DNA of 14,734 nt from Deltaproteobacteria bacterium (GTDB taxonomy: Bacteria; Desulfobacterota; DSM-4660; Desulfatiglandales; B25-G16): NCBI GenBank assembly GCA_020348625.1, contig CP070752.1, positions 2,448,666 to 2,463,399 on the forward strand, written 5' to 3'. Position numbers and translations under genes: made by a program. Shown here one piece after another: positions 1 through 6,846 of this stretch. The first letter of the stretch is position 1. Each line of letters opens with the position of its first letter. Below the pieces are notes generated by a model that had not been told where the DNA came from, did not search any database, and saw only the letters and a program-made list of their open reading frames with translations.

Positions 1-753
1 AAATAGGTATTCTTTCACCGGCTCGTCATCAACAGCTATAGAAAGCCAGGTCCTGGCTATGACAGTTGCTGTAAGAACGAACCGAGGTGACAGCGGTTGT
101 TCCTCGGCCGCTTCCGTTACGACGGCCCCTTCCTCCGGAGCCAAAACAGCATCCTGAGCAGATTCTCCCTGTGTTACCGGGGCAATCTCTTCTCCTTGTT
201 CATCCTCGATTTCCGCTTGCCCTGTAAAAACCGCCTCTGCCGCCTCTTCATCGGGGATTTTGACATCCTCACGCTCAATTTCGACTTCCCTTTGTTCTGT
301 GACGCTCTGGGTGTCAAGGTAGCGGAACGCCTGCCCGATGATCGAAATCCCATTTGCTCTCAGATAGATAATAGCACCAATCAGAGCCAGAACCAAAAGA
401 GAAATGGTGATGATCCGACGCCACATGGTAGATCGCGTATCGATGCTTTGCAATGCATGAGGCTGATATCTCTCGCGAGGGGCTGCCTTCTGGTAATAGT
501 CGAGTACCGTCTTGGTATCCAGCCCCAGGAACTGGGCATATGATCGCAGGAATCCCTTAACGAAGACCTGGGAAGGCAGTGTTTCCCATTCCTCATTTTC
601 CAGGGCCTCCAGATAATGCCGCCTCACCTTGGTCGCCTTGACCACTGCATCCAGGTCAATATGGCGCTCTTCCCTGGATGTTCTCAGAAGGCTCCCGAGG
701 CTAATCTCTTTGGAGTCCTCGTGCGGCTCTTGGCTGTTCTGAGTGTTGTCCAC
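1..753 (-). CDS. rodZ: RodZ-like HTH/membrane protein (C-terminus cut by the window edge)
   Basis: The 251 visible codons start at a GTG that lies one base after the surA stop, with an AAGGTG ribosome-site-like stretch inside the end of surA. Residues about 18-90 form a RodZ-type Cro/CI-like helix-turn-helix (SLLRTSREER, ATKVRRHYLEALE, then FVKGFLRSYAQFLGLD). A basic WRR precedes a single membrane helix at about 112-131. An acidic Glu/Ala-rich linker (about 155-220) leads into the start of a C-terminal beta domain resembling DUF4115 (FVLTATVIARTWLSIAVDD). This is the RodZ architecture: a cytoplasmic HTH that in known members binds MreB, and a periplasmic tail that supports rod shape. The family call rests on domain order. 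The reading frame is open to base 1, so the end of the protein is missing. A plain transcription factor is unlikely because of the membrane segment and tail domain. Confidence 0.85.
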   Translation of the reverse strand, partial: MDNTQNSQEPHEDSKEISLGSLLRTSREERHIDLDAVVKATKVRRHYLEALENEEWETLPSQVFVKGFLRSYAQFLGLDTKTVLDYYQKAAPRERYQPHALQSIDTRSTMWRRIITISLLVLALIGAIIYLRANGISIIGQAFRYLDTQSVTEQREVEIEREDVKIPDEEAAEAVFTGQAEIEDEQGEEIAPVTQGESAQDAVLAPEEGAVVTEAAEEQPLSPRFVLTATVIARTWLSIAVDDEPVKEYLF

Positions 754-754
754 C

Positions 755-1729
755 TTAGAATATCACCTTGATATACGCTTTCTCCCTGAGCTCTTGAATC
801 CATGCAGCATATTTCTCTTCCACCTTCTTTTTGTATAATCTGGAATAGATCTCATCCCTGACCTCTTCTAACGGTCTCACCCCTGCCTCTTTTTCCTCAA
901 CAACCTTTATTATCTGAAATCCAGAGGGCGCGGGACGGAGGTCAGTATACTCACCCGGTGAAAGCTCTGCGACTACCTCTCGCAGTTTGGTTTCCAACTG
1001 ATCCATGGCTATCCAGCCCAGATCCCCTCCTTCCGCAGCACCTGGTCCCTGGGAATATTTTCGAGCCATCTCGGAAAAATCCCGCCCCCTGTTCAACTCC
1101 TGCAGTATCTCCCCGCCCGCCGCTCGCACCTGAGCGATCTCCTCCGCACTATCCGGATCTTTAATCCGCAGGAAAATCCTGGCCAGTCGAACCTCATGAA
1201 CCTGCCGGTATTCGTGGGCGTTGTTCTCGTAGTATCGGCGTATATCCTCATCGGTTACCACTATCTTGGATCTCACCTCGCGCTCTACGAGCCTCATATG
1301 CTCAATATCTTTCTTTATCCGCTCCCTGTATTCCTCAAATGACGTACCTTCCGCATTGAGGCTTGCTATAAGCTCCTCCTGCGTAAGATTATTCTCCTCC
1401 TTTATTCGCTCAATCGAGGCCTGCACCTCCTCATCGGTGACCGTAAGTTCGAGTTTGGCTATCTCCTGTTGCGCTATCTTCTCGTTTATCAGCTCATTTA
1501 ACAAAGCCCGCCGCAGTTCATAGAATTCCTTCTCATTCCTTCGCTGCAAATCCTTCGGGGTCAAACCGGTGAGTCTTCTGATAGAGGCATTCAGTTCCCA
1601 GAGGGTGATGATATCGTTGTTGACGCTGGCCACGATCCTGTTGGTAACCTCAGCGCAAACGTGACCTGGCGGCAGTGCAAAGGCCATGACCAATAAAGCC
1701 AGAGAAACAATTGATTTACTCGTTCGCAT
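755..1729 (-). CDS. surA: SurA-like periplasmic peptidyl-prolyl isomerase/chaperone
   Basis: A 324-residue exported protein. The signal peptide has a basic start (MRTSK), a hydrophobic core and a plausible cleavage after VCA near residue 26. A SurA N-terminal chaperone domain follows (about 27-165, opening with NRIVASVNNDIITLWEL). One PpiC/parvulin domain spans about 178-278, with the typical FSEMARKYSQGPGAAEGGDLGW loop region (positions about 218-239) and closing GFQIIKVVE. E. coli SurA has two parvulin domains, so this is a shorter, single-domain version, as is common outside gammaproteobacteria. Expected role: chaperoning outer-membrane proteins through the periplasm. The ATG lies inside the end of the upstream isomerase gene (14-base overlap, different frame), indicating translational coupling. 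The rodZ-like gene follows after one base. The two isomerases share a similar C-terminal helix (AAWIQELREK here, RVWLEELRKR in the neighbour), which suggests paralogy. Confidence 0.85.
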   Translation of the reverse strand: MRTSKSIVSLALLVMAFALPPGHVCAEVTNRIVASVNNDIITLWELNASIRRLTGLTPKDLQRRNEKEFYELRRALLNELINEKIAQQEIAKLELTVTDEEVQASIERIKEENNLTQEELIASLNAEGTSFEEYRERIKKDIEHMRLVEREVRSKIVVTDEDIRRYYENNAHEYRQVHEVRLARIFLRIKDPDSAEEIAQVRAAGGEILQELNRGRDFSEMARKYSQGPGAAEGGDLGWIAMDQLETKLREVVAELSPGEYTDLRPAPSGFQIIKVVEEKEAGVRPLEEVRDEIYSRLYKKKVEEKYAAWIQELREKAYIKVIF

Positions 1730-2699
1730 AAGCGCTCTTTTTCTGTTCCAGGAGGGCGTGGTTAATCTGTACAGGATACCGCTTTCTCAGCTCTTCAAGC
1801 CATACGCGATAATGTCTTTCGACTGCCTCTCTCAGAAGCGTATTTTCTATCTCCGGTATTACCTCGAGAAGTCCTTTCCTTCCTGCAGGCTCCCTCTTTA
1901 GGACTTTGATGATATGAAATCCGTATTGGGTTTCAATAACATCACTTATTGTGCCAATCTCTATGGAAAACGCCTTTTCCGAGAGCTCAGGCGGCAACAT
2001 ATCATCGGTACGCCACTGTTCACCCTGGTCTGCTCTTGATGCCAGATCCCCTGCTCTCTCCTTCAGGATGCTCTTCATATCTTCTTCCTGTTTAATACGG
2101 GCAAGCAGGGCCTCGGCCTCCTCCTTTTCTTTTGTTACAATATGCAGGAGCTTAACCCGTTGCGGATGCTGGAATTCCTCCTTTCTCTCATCATAATAAG
2201 CCTTGATGGCGTGGTGAGAGATGGGTGGAAGAGAGCTGGCCTGCTCGTTCATGATCTTTTGGATTGAAAGTTGTTCTCTGAGTCTTTGCTTCCATTCGTC
2301 GTAATCTATACACCTGTTTAAAAGGGTTTCCTTGAAGCTGTCTTCTGGATAGTCCTTAACGATATCCTGTATAGCCCTTTCAAGCTCAATATCGGAAATG
2401 GTGATCCCCGCTTCCTCGCCGTACTGAAGAATAAGGAAATCATCCACAATTCTATTTGTGAGGCTATCGATGGACGACCATACCACCTTTTTCGAAATCC
2501 CATTTTCAACTGATGTGATAGTTACTATTCGCTCCAAATCCCCCAGTGTTACAACCCGATCTCCCACCTTAACTACAACGCTTTGGCTCGACCCGCTTTG
2601 TGGGGAGCAGCTCGGCCAGGCCACAAGAAGCCACAAGCATAACAACGGCAAACCCACATCTCTTCTAAAAGACCTATATGTCACGGGAAACCCATACAT
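1716..2699 (-). CDS. PpiC-type peptidyl-prolyl isomerase, membrane-anchored or lipoprotein
   Basis: About 327 residues from the ATG at 2699. A GTG directly upstream (2702) is an equally possible start, and neither has a clear ribosome site. The N-terminus has arginines (YRSFRRD), a hydrophobic stretch (LPLLCLWLLVAW) and then PSC at about residue 31. This looks like a lipoprotein signal, but Trp and Pro at -3 and -2 do not fit the usual lipobox, so lipidation is uncertain. A SurA_N-like helical region (about 40-170) starts with VVVKVGDRVVTLGDLER. A parvulin domain (about 179-267) runs from QRVKLLHIVTKEKEEAEALL to the closing YGFHIIKVLKRE. It lies directly upstream of and overlaps the SurA-like gene, so the two probably act together on secreted proteins. 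PrsA-like foldase or SurA paralogue are both fair descriptions. Confidence 0.8.
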   Translation of the reverse strand: MYGFPVTYRSFRRDVGLPLLCLWLLVAWPSCSPQSGSSQSVVVKVGDRVVTLGDLERIVTITSVENGISKKVVWSSIDSLTNRIVDDFLILQYGEEAGITISDIELERAIQDIVKDYPEDSFKETLLNRCIDYDEWKQRLREQLSIQKIMNEQASSLPPISHHAIKAYYDERKEEFQHPQRVKLLHIVTKEKEEAEALLARIKQEEDMKSILKERAGDLASRADQGEQWRTDDMLPPELSEKAFSIEIGTISDVIETQYGFHIIKVLKREPAGRKGLLEVIPEIENTLLREAVERHYRVWLEELRKRYPVQINHALLEQKKSAYANE

Positions 2700-2702
2700 C
2701 AC

Positions 2703-2946
2703 TATTTATGCGTGGATTGTGCGGTTCAGCCGTAATACTTCTCACAAACACATACAGCGCTGAGAGCACGAGGCTGCTATAAACAAATCTCGCCCAGCCT
2801 GCCGCAGACCAGGGCTCAATACGGTACAGAGCGCAACACGCTCTTCGGGCCAAATTCACAGAGAAATGACCTAACTATCTTAAATAATAATATTTTCGGG
2901 AGAATTGCAAGGAGAATCTAATTCAATTTCCGGCCCTGGTGCCCTC
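2703..2946 (-). other. Intergenic gap between mfd and the isomerase operon
   Basis: This gap is large for an otherwise tightly packed minus-strand cluster. It holds an AT-rich block at about 2881-2896 that could be a promoter, and a 6-bp-arm hairpin (AGAGCG, 5-base loop, CGCTCT; 2828-2844) without a T-run on either side. A 61-codon open frame beginning with GTG at 2859 runs into the isomerase start and could encode one membrane helix, but I see no strong ribosome site for it. I see no convincing terminator after mfd. Confidence 0.5.
2884..2910 (-). promoter_or_regulatory. Candidate sigma70-type promoter for the isomerase/rodZ operon
   Basis: Reading the minus strand, TTGCAA (2910-2905) is followed after 15 bases by TATTAT (2889-2884), which matches 5 of 6 consensus -10 positions. 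The spacer is short and the block is simply AT-rich, so this is a suggestion only. Its place in the gap before the isomerase-surA-rodZ run fits a promoter for those genes. Confidence 0.3.
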
Positions 2947-5900
2947 TCAATTATTTGCCATACAGGTGCTCAGCTGACCTATGGCCGCCTTGGCCTCGTC
3001 CAGTGTGGCAACGTGCCCCTTGTTTGGGCTCGTAAACTGGAGTTTCCGATCGGATAGAAACTTGTAATTCTTCGGATACCGACCCACTAACTCGGCTAAT
3101 AGAGGAGGGGACAGGGGAGTAACCTCGTAAAATGAAAAGATCATGGAACCCTTGTTCAGGTCCAACTTCACCGCACCTATTCTTTTGAGGCCCACCTTGA
3201 TCCGGATGACTGAGATCAGGTTCAGGACCTCCTGTGGCATAGGACCAAAACGATCCTGGATCTCCTTGACCATCTCATCCAGTTCCGATTCCTGCTTGAT
3301 AACAGCCAAGCGCCTGTAGACCTCCAGCCTGACATCGCTCTCCTCGATGTAATCGTGAGGAATAAAGACCGGTAAGTCTGTATTTATTTCCGGGAATATC
3401 TCTTCCTGCCATACCTCTCCTTTGAGCTCCGCAATTGACTGTTCTATGAGTTTCAAATACAGCTCGTACCCGATGGCCTTTATGTGACCCGACTGTGCGA
3501 AACCAAGGATGTTTCCCCCGCCTCGTATCCTCAAATCATGGAGTGCAATATTGACCCCCGAGCCCAACTGAGAGAAGTCCATGAGGACCTTGAGCCTTTT
3601 CTGCGCATCATTCGTAAGGGTGGAGGTCGCCGAGATCAAGAGATATGCGTAGGCCCTGATATCGGCCCTGCCAACTCTGCCCCTGAGCTGGTAGATCTCA
3701 GCCAGGCCGAAGCGGTCAACATCATTAATAATAATGGTATTGGCAGACGGGATATCCAGGCCCGAATCTATAATAGTTGTACAGACGAGAACATCTGTCT
3801 CCCGGTTCAGAAACCGCATCATCGCCTTTTCCAGATCCCTCTCTCTCATCTGACCGTGGGCAATGCCGATCCTGGCGCCGGGAACGAGGCTTTTCAACCT
3901 GTCTGCCATTCCAGCAATGGTTTGCACCCTGTTATGAACGAAAAAAACTTGCCCCTTCCTGTCTAACTCCCTTTCTACGGCATGAGAAATGACGCCTTCA
4001 TCAAACTTGCTCACATAGGTCTGGATGGATAATCTGTCGGCAGGTGAGGTCTGCATCATGCTCATATCCCTCACACCAATCAGGGACATATGGAATGTCC
4101 TCGGGATCGGGGTAGCTGTCATGGCCAGAACATCAACGAAGTGTCGATACCTCTTCAATTTCTCCTTGTGCCTGACCCCAAAGCGCTGTTCCTCGTCAAT
4201 GATCAGCAGACCGAGGTCCTTGAAGATCACACTGTCGGAGAGGATCTTATGCGTCCCGATAACAATATCGATCTCTCCCCGGGCCAGATCGCGAGTGATC
4301 CTCTTTTGGTCCGAACTCGAAAGAAAGCGGCTTAAGACAGCTATCTTCACCGGATACCGCCTAAACCGTCTCGTAAAGGTCTGGTAATGCTGCTCAGCCA
4401 AAACCGTAGTGGGGACGAGGAAAGCTACCTGTTTTCCGTCCATAACTGCCCTGAAAGAAGCCCTTATTGCCACCTCTGTTTTGCCAAACCCCACATCACC
4501 GCAAATAAGCCGGTCCATGGGCCTCTCTGACTCCATGTCGGAGCATACGTCTTCAATAGCCTTGACCTGATCGGGGGTTTCTTCGTACTCAAAGGTTGCT
4601 TCAAACTCCCTGTAATAATTATCCGGCTTGGAAAAGGCAAAACCCTTGAGGAACTTCCTCATGCTATAGATCTTAACGAGGTCCTTGGCTATCTTATCGA
4701 TTGCCTTTTTGGCCTTCTGTTTCGCAACAATCCAAGATCTCCCGCCAAGCCTATCCAGGAGAGGTTGCTCGTCATCTACGCCAACATACTGCTGGATACG
4801 GTCAATCCTGTCTGCAGGTATGTACAGTCGATCATGACCGGCATATTCAATGGTAACGAAATCCCGCTCCCTCCCGCTGACCTCCATCTTGGAAAGGCCG
4901 CCGTATCGCCCGATGCCGTGATCCTGATGGACAATCAAATCCCCGAATTTCAACTGGCTCAGCCCCGTCCAGGGAATTGCCTGCACCTTGTCTCTGGTGA
5001 TCCTCCTTTCTCTGTGCTTCTTTTCGCCGAATATCTCGTCTTCGGTAATGACGGTCAGGGCCGAATCCAGAAACCGAAACCCTTGAGAAAGATGTCCTAA
5101 ACAGATGTATAGCCCCTTTCTCCGCGGTATCTGGTGCCAGCCCGAAACTATGTCTCGAACAGCAAGCTGATAATTGAGCAAGATCTCCTTGAGGCGCTGC
5201 GCCTGCTGCTCGGTGCGGCAGATGAGGACAACCCGATTTCCTTGTTCAATCCATTCCCTGACCTTTGCCCACAAGGGCGCCAGCGAGACCTTTTTAGGAC
5301 CACCACCCTGCAACTCGAGGGGAATTCCCGGCTCCAATGATCCTCTAAAATCCACAACCAACCCTGTCCCTTTCAGGCTGGTGCTGACAGGGAGGTTGAA
5401 TAAAGCGATCCTTGGATATCCGGCAAGGGAGTCTTCCAGCTCTTCTTTTTTCAGAAAAATCCCATCGGTCTGAGGAAACGGCCTGCCCTCTTCTTCGGCC
5501 TCATCCAGAAATCTCTGGGCCTCTCTTGAAAACCGTTCAGACACGGATTGGGCGTTTTCTCTCAGTTTCTCTGATGCAACAAGGCATACATGACTCTCCT
5601 CCGGTAAGTAGTCAAATACGGTGTCGAGATGGGAGTAAAAATGTCGGATCCACCCCTCCTGACCCGGAAACCCCCCACCCGTCTCAGAGCCTACAGGGAG
5701 CCTCCCCATTGATCGTGCCCGCTTGACGTTGGCGTGAGTCTGGATGATTTCATTTGCCGGGAGGATAGTCAGCTCGTTGATTTGACTCATCGATCTTTGA
5801 CTGACTGGATCGAAGAACCTTATTGATTCTACCGTGTCGCCCCAGAACTCAACCCTAACAGCCGAGTCATACAGGGGGGAGTACAGATCGATGACTCCGC

Positions 5901-6423
5901 CCCTTACGGAAAAATCGCTCCGTTCTTCAACCAGTGAGGTCCGGAAATACCCAAAGGCTACCAACCTCCTGATCAGATCATCCCGGTCTATGTCCTCGCC
6001 AACTGCCAGGTACTCAACTGAGGAAAGGAAGACGTCCTTAGGCACCAAGCGGGTCATGATTGCCTCTAAAGAGGTAACAACAACCGGATTCTCTGCTGTT
6101 GCCAGTGAATATAACGCCTCTATCCTTTGGCTGATCAACTCCTTGGGGGGACTCAGTCCAGTTAAGGGGGAGATATTGTACGAAGGAAAAAGGAGTAATC
6201 TCCTCTCATTGCGGTCATGGAAAAAGAATTCCAGGTCTTTGTAAAATGTCCCTGCCTCTTCAGAGCTAGGAAGAATGATAAGACACGGATTAGAGATCTC
6301 GCCCAGAAGCAACGACAGGAGGTACGCTAGAGCAGATTCGCTCACACCGGTTACCTCTGCCAAAGCCTCCTTCTCTCGTATTCCCTTTTTTAGGAGTGCT
6401 ACCTTGTCCGTGCTTAGTCCCAT
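2947..6423 (-). CDS. mfd: Transcription-repair coupling factor Mfd
   Basis: A 1158-residue protein from ATG 6423, close to E. coli Mfd at about 1148. It displaces RNA polymerase stalled at DNA lesions and recruits UvrA. Order of parts: a UvrB-like N-terminal region (about 1-330) with the UvrA-contact stretch GYFRTSLVEERSDFSVRGG; an RNA polymerase interaction (CarD-like) domain at about 490-551 (FGDLIVHQDHGIGRYGGL); a RecG-like SF2 translocase with Walker A GDVGFGKTE at about 642, DEEQ at about 743, TATPIPRT at about 769 and QLRGRVGR at about 912; and a TRCF C-terminal domain at about 1015-1120. The same frame extends upstream to a TTG at 6570, preceded by a GGGGG ribosome-site-like run. That adds 49 low-complexity basic residues that do not look like Mfd, so I chose the internal ATG, where the ribosome site (CAGG) is weaker. 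It is divergent from clpB. Confidence 0.95.
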   Translation of the reverse strand: MGLSTDKVALLKKGIREKEALAEVTGVSESALAYLLSLLLGEISNPCLIILPSSEEAGTFYKDLEFFFHDRNERRLLLFPSYNISPLTGLSPPKELISQRIEALYSLATAENPVVVTSLEAIMTRLVPKDVFLSSVEYLAVGEDIDRDDLIRRLVAFGYFRTSLVEERSDFSVRGGVIDLYSPLYDSAVRVEFWGDTVESIRFFDPVSQRSMSQINELTILPANEIIQTHANVKRARSMGRLPVGSETGGGFPGQEGWIRHFYSHLDTVFDYLPEESHVCLVASEKLRENAQSVSERFSREAQRFLDEAEEEGRPFPQTDGIFLKKEELEDSLAGYPRIALFNLPVSTSLKGTGLVVDFRGSLEPGIPLELQGGGPKKVSLAPLWAKVREWIEQGNRVVLICRTEQQAQRLKEILLNYQLAVRDIVSGWHQIPRRKGLYICLGHLSQGFRFLDSALTVITEDEIFGEKKHRERRITRDKVQAIPWTGLSQLKFGDLIVHQDHGIGRYGGLSKMEVSGRERDFVTIEYAGHDRLYIPADRIDRIQQYVGVDDEQPLLDRLGGRSWIVAKQKAKKAIDKIAKDLVKIYSMRKFLKGFAFSKPDNYYREFEATFEYEETPDQVKAIEDVCSDMESERPMDRLICGDVGFGKTEVAIRASFRAVMDGKQVAFLVPTTVLAEQHYQTFTRRFRRYPVKIAVLSRFLSSSDQKRITRDLARGEIDIVIGTHKILSDSVIFKDLGLLIIDEEQRFGVRHKEKLKRYRHFVDVLAMTATPIPRTFHMSLIGVRDMSMMQTSPADRLSIQTYVSKFDEGVISHAVERELDRKGQVFFVHNRVQTIAGMADRLKSLVPGARIGIAHGQMRERDLEKAMMRFLNRETDVLVCTTIIDSGLDIPSANTIIINDVDRFGLAEIYQLRGRVGRADIRAYAYLLISATSTLTNDAQKRLKVLMDFSQLGSGVNIALHDLRIRGGGNILGFAQSGHIKAIGYELYLKLIEQSIAELKGEVWQEEIFPEINTDLPVFIPHDYIEESDVRLEVYRRLAVIKQESELDEMVKEIQDRFGPMPQEVLNLISVIRIKVGLKRIGAVKLDLNKGSMIFSFYEVTPLSPPLLAELVGRYPKNYKFLSDRKLQFTSPNKGHVATLDEAKAAIGQLSTCMANN

Positions 6424-6677
6424 ATTACCTGATCTTTCAGATTTCCTTTGTGCCCTAGAACCGAAACCCCGCTTGTTCCGGGAATTACCACTCCCCTTAG
6501 CCCTTACAACGAAAAAGAATATAGATGAGCAAAAGGGACCGGTCAAGCGATTAAAACAGAAAGGCCACAATCCACACCCCCTTTCAGTTCCCGAGATTTG
6601 AGCATGGGATAGGGCCTTCGAATCACCGCTTACACCCCTTGTCAGTCAAGCAATTCCCGGTTCAGTAAGCCAAACGA

Positions 6678-6693
6678 GAATTGTTGACAATTC
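6678..6693. promoter_or_regulatory. Perfect palindrome overlapping -35-like hexamers between mfd and clpB
   Basis: GAATTGT, two bases, ACAATTC: perfect 7-bp arms. The plus strand contains TTGACA (6684-6689), an exact -35 consensus, followed 17 bases later by TAACTT, a poor -10. The minus strand contains TTGTCA (6690-6685), 5 of 6 to consensus, with no good -10. The element CAATTCCC occurs in the right arm and again at 6651-6658. The arrangement resembles an operator placed over a promoter in a divergent intergenic region. It is not a CIRCE (HrcA) element. The regulator is unknown. Confidence 0.4.
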
Positions 6694-6752
6694 CCCTACC
6701 AATCCTTAACTTTTAAAACAAAAAACCATTTCAGTTCAAAGGCTTAGATCTT

Positions 6753-6780
6753 TTGAAAAAGCCAGCGTGGGTCTATAAAT
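6753..6780 (+). promoter_or_regulatory. Candidate promoter for clpB
   Basis: TTGAAA (6753-6758) is followed after 15 bases by TATAAA (6774-6779), or after 16 bases by ATAAAT. The -35 also resembles the heat-shock sigma32 element CTTGAAA, but the -10 does not match the usual CCCCAT form, so either a vegetative or a heat-shock sigma factor is possible. It would give a 5' leader of roughly 60 bases before the clpB start. Confidence 0.4.
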
Positions 6781-6833
6781 AAAGAAATGGCTTTATGGTC
6801 GTGCCTTTGGACTTTTACATACGGTACCGGGAC

Positions 6834-6839
6834 AGGAGG
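6834..6839 (+). promoter_or_regulatory. Ribosome binding site that sets the clpB start
   Basis: AGGAGG sits 7 bases before the ATG at 6847 (10 before a second ATG at 6850). This decides against the upstream in-frame ATG at 6787, which would add 20 residues not seen in ClpB proteins. Confidence 0.8.
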
Positions 6840-6846
6840 AAGAATC

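Noticed and set aside
97..543. A 148-codon plus-strand open frame
   Set aside because: It lies antisense to the RodZ-like coding frame, which has clear HTH, membrane and tail-domain signatures; its own translation has no recognisable domain.
2828..2844. Hairpin AGAGCG/CGCTCT as a terminator after mfd
   Set aside because: It has only a 6-bp stem, no T-run follows on either strand, and it lies over 100 bases past the mfd stop.
6620..6649. Minus-strand TTGACT followed by TGATTC as an mfd promoter
   Set aside because: The -35 is reasonable but the -10 matches only about half of the consensus at an 18-base spacing, so it is not reported as a feature.
6601..6846. CIRCE/HrcA heat-shock operator upstream of clpB
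   Set aside because: The TTAGCACTC-N9-GAGTGCTAA pattern was looked for and is not present.
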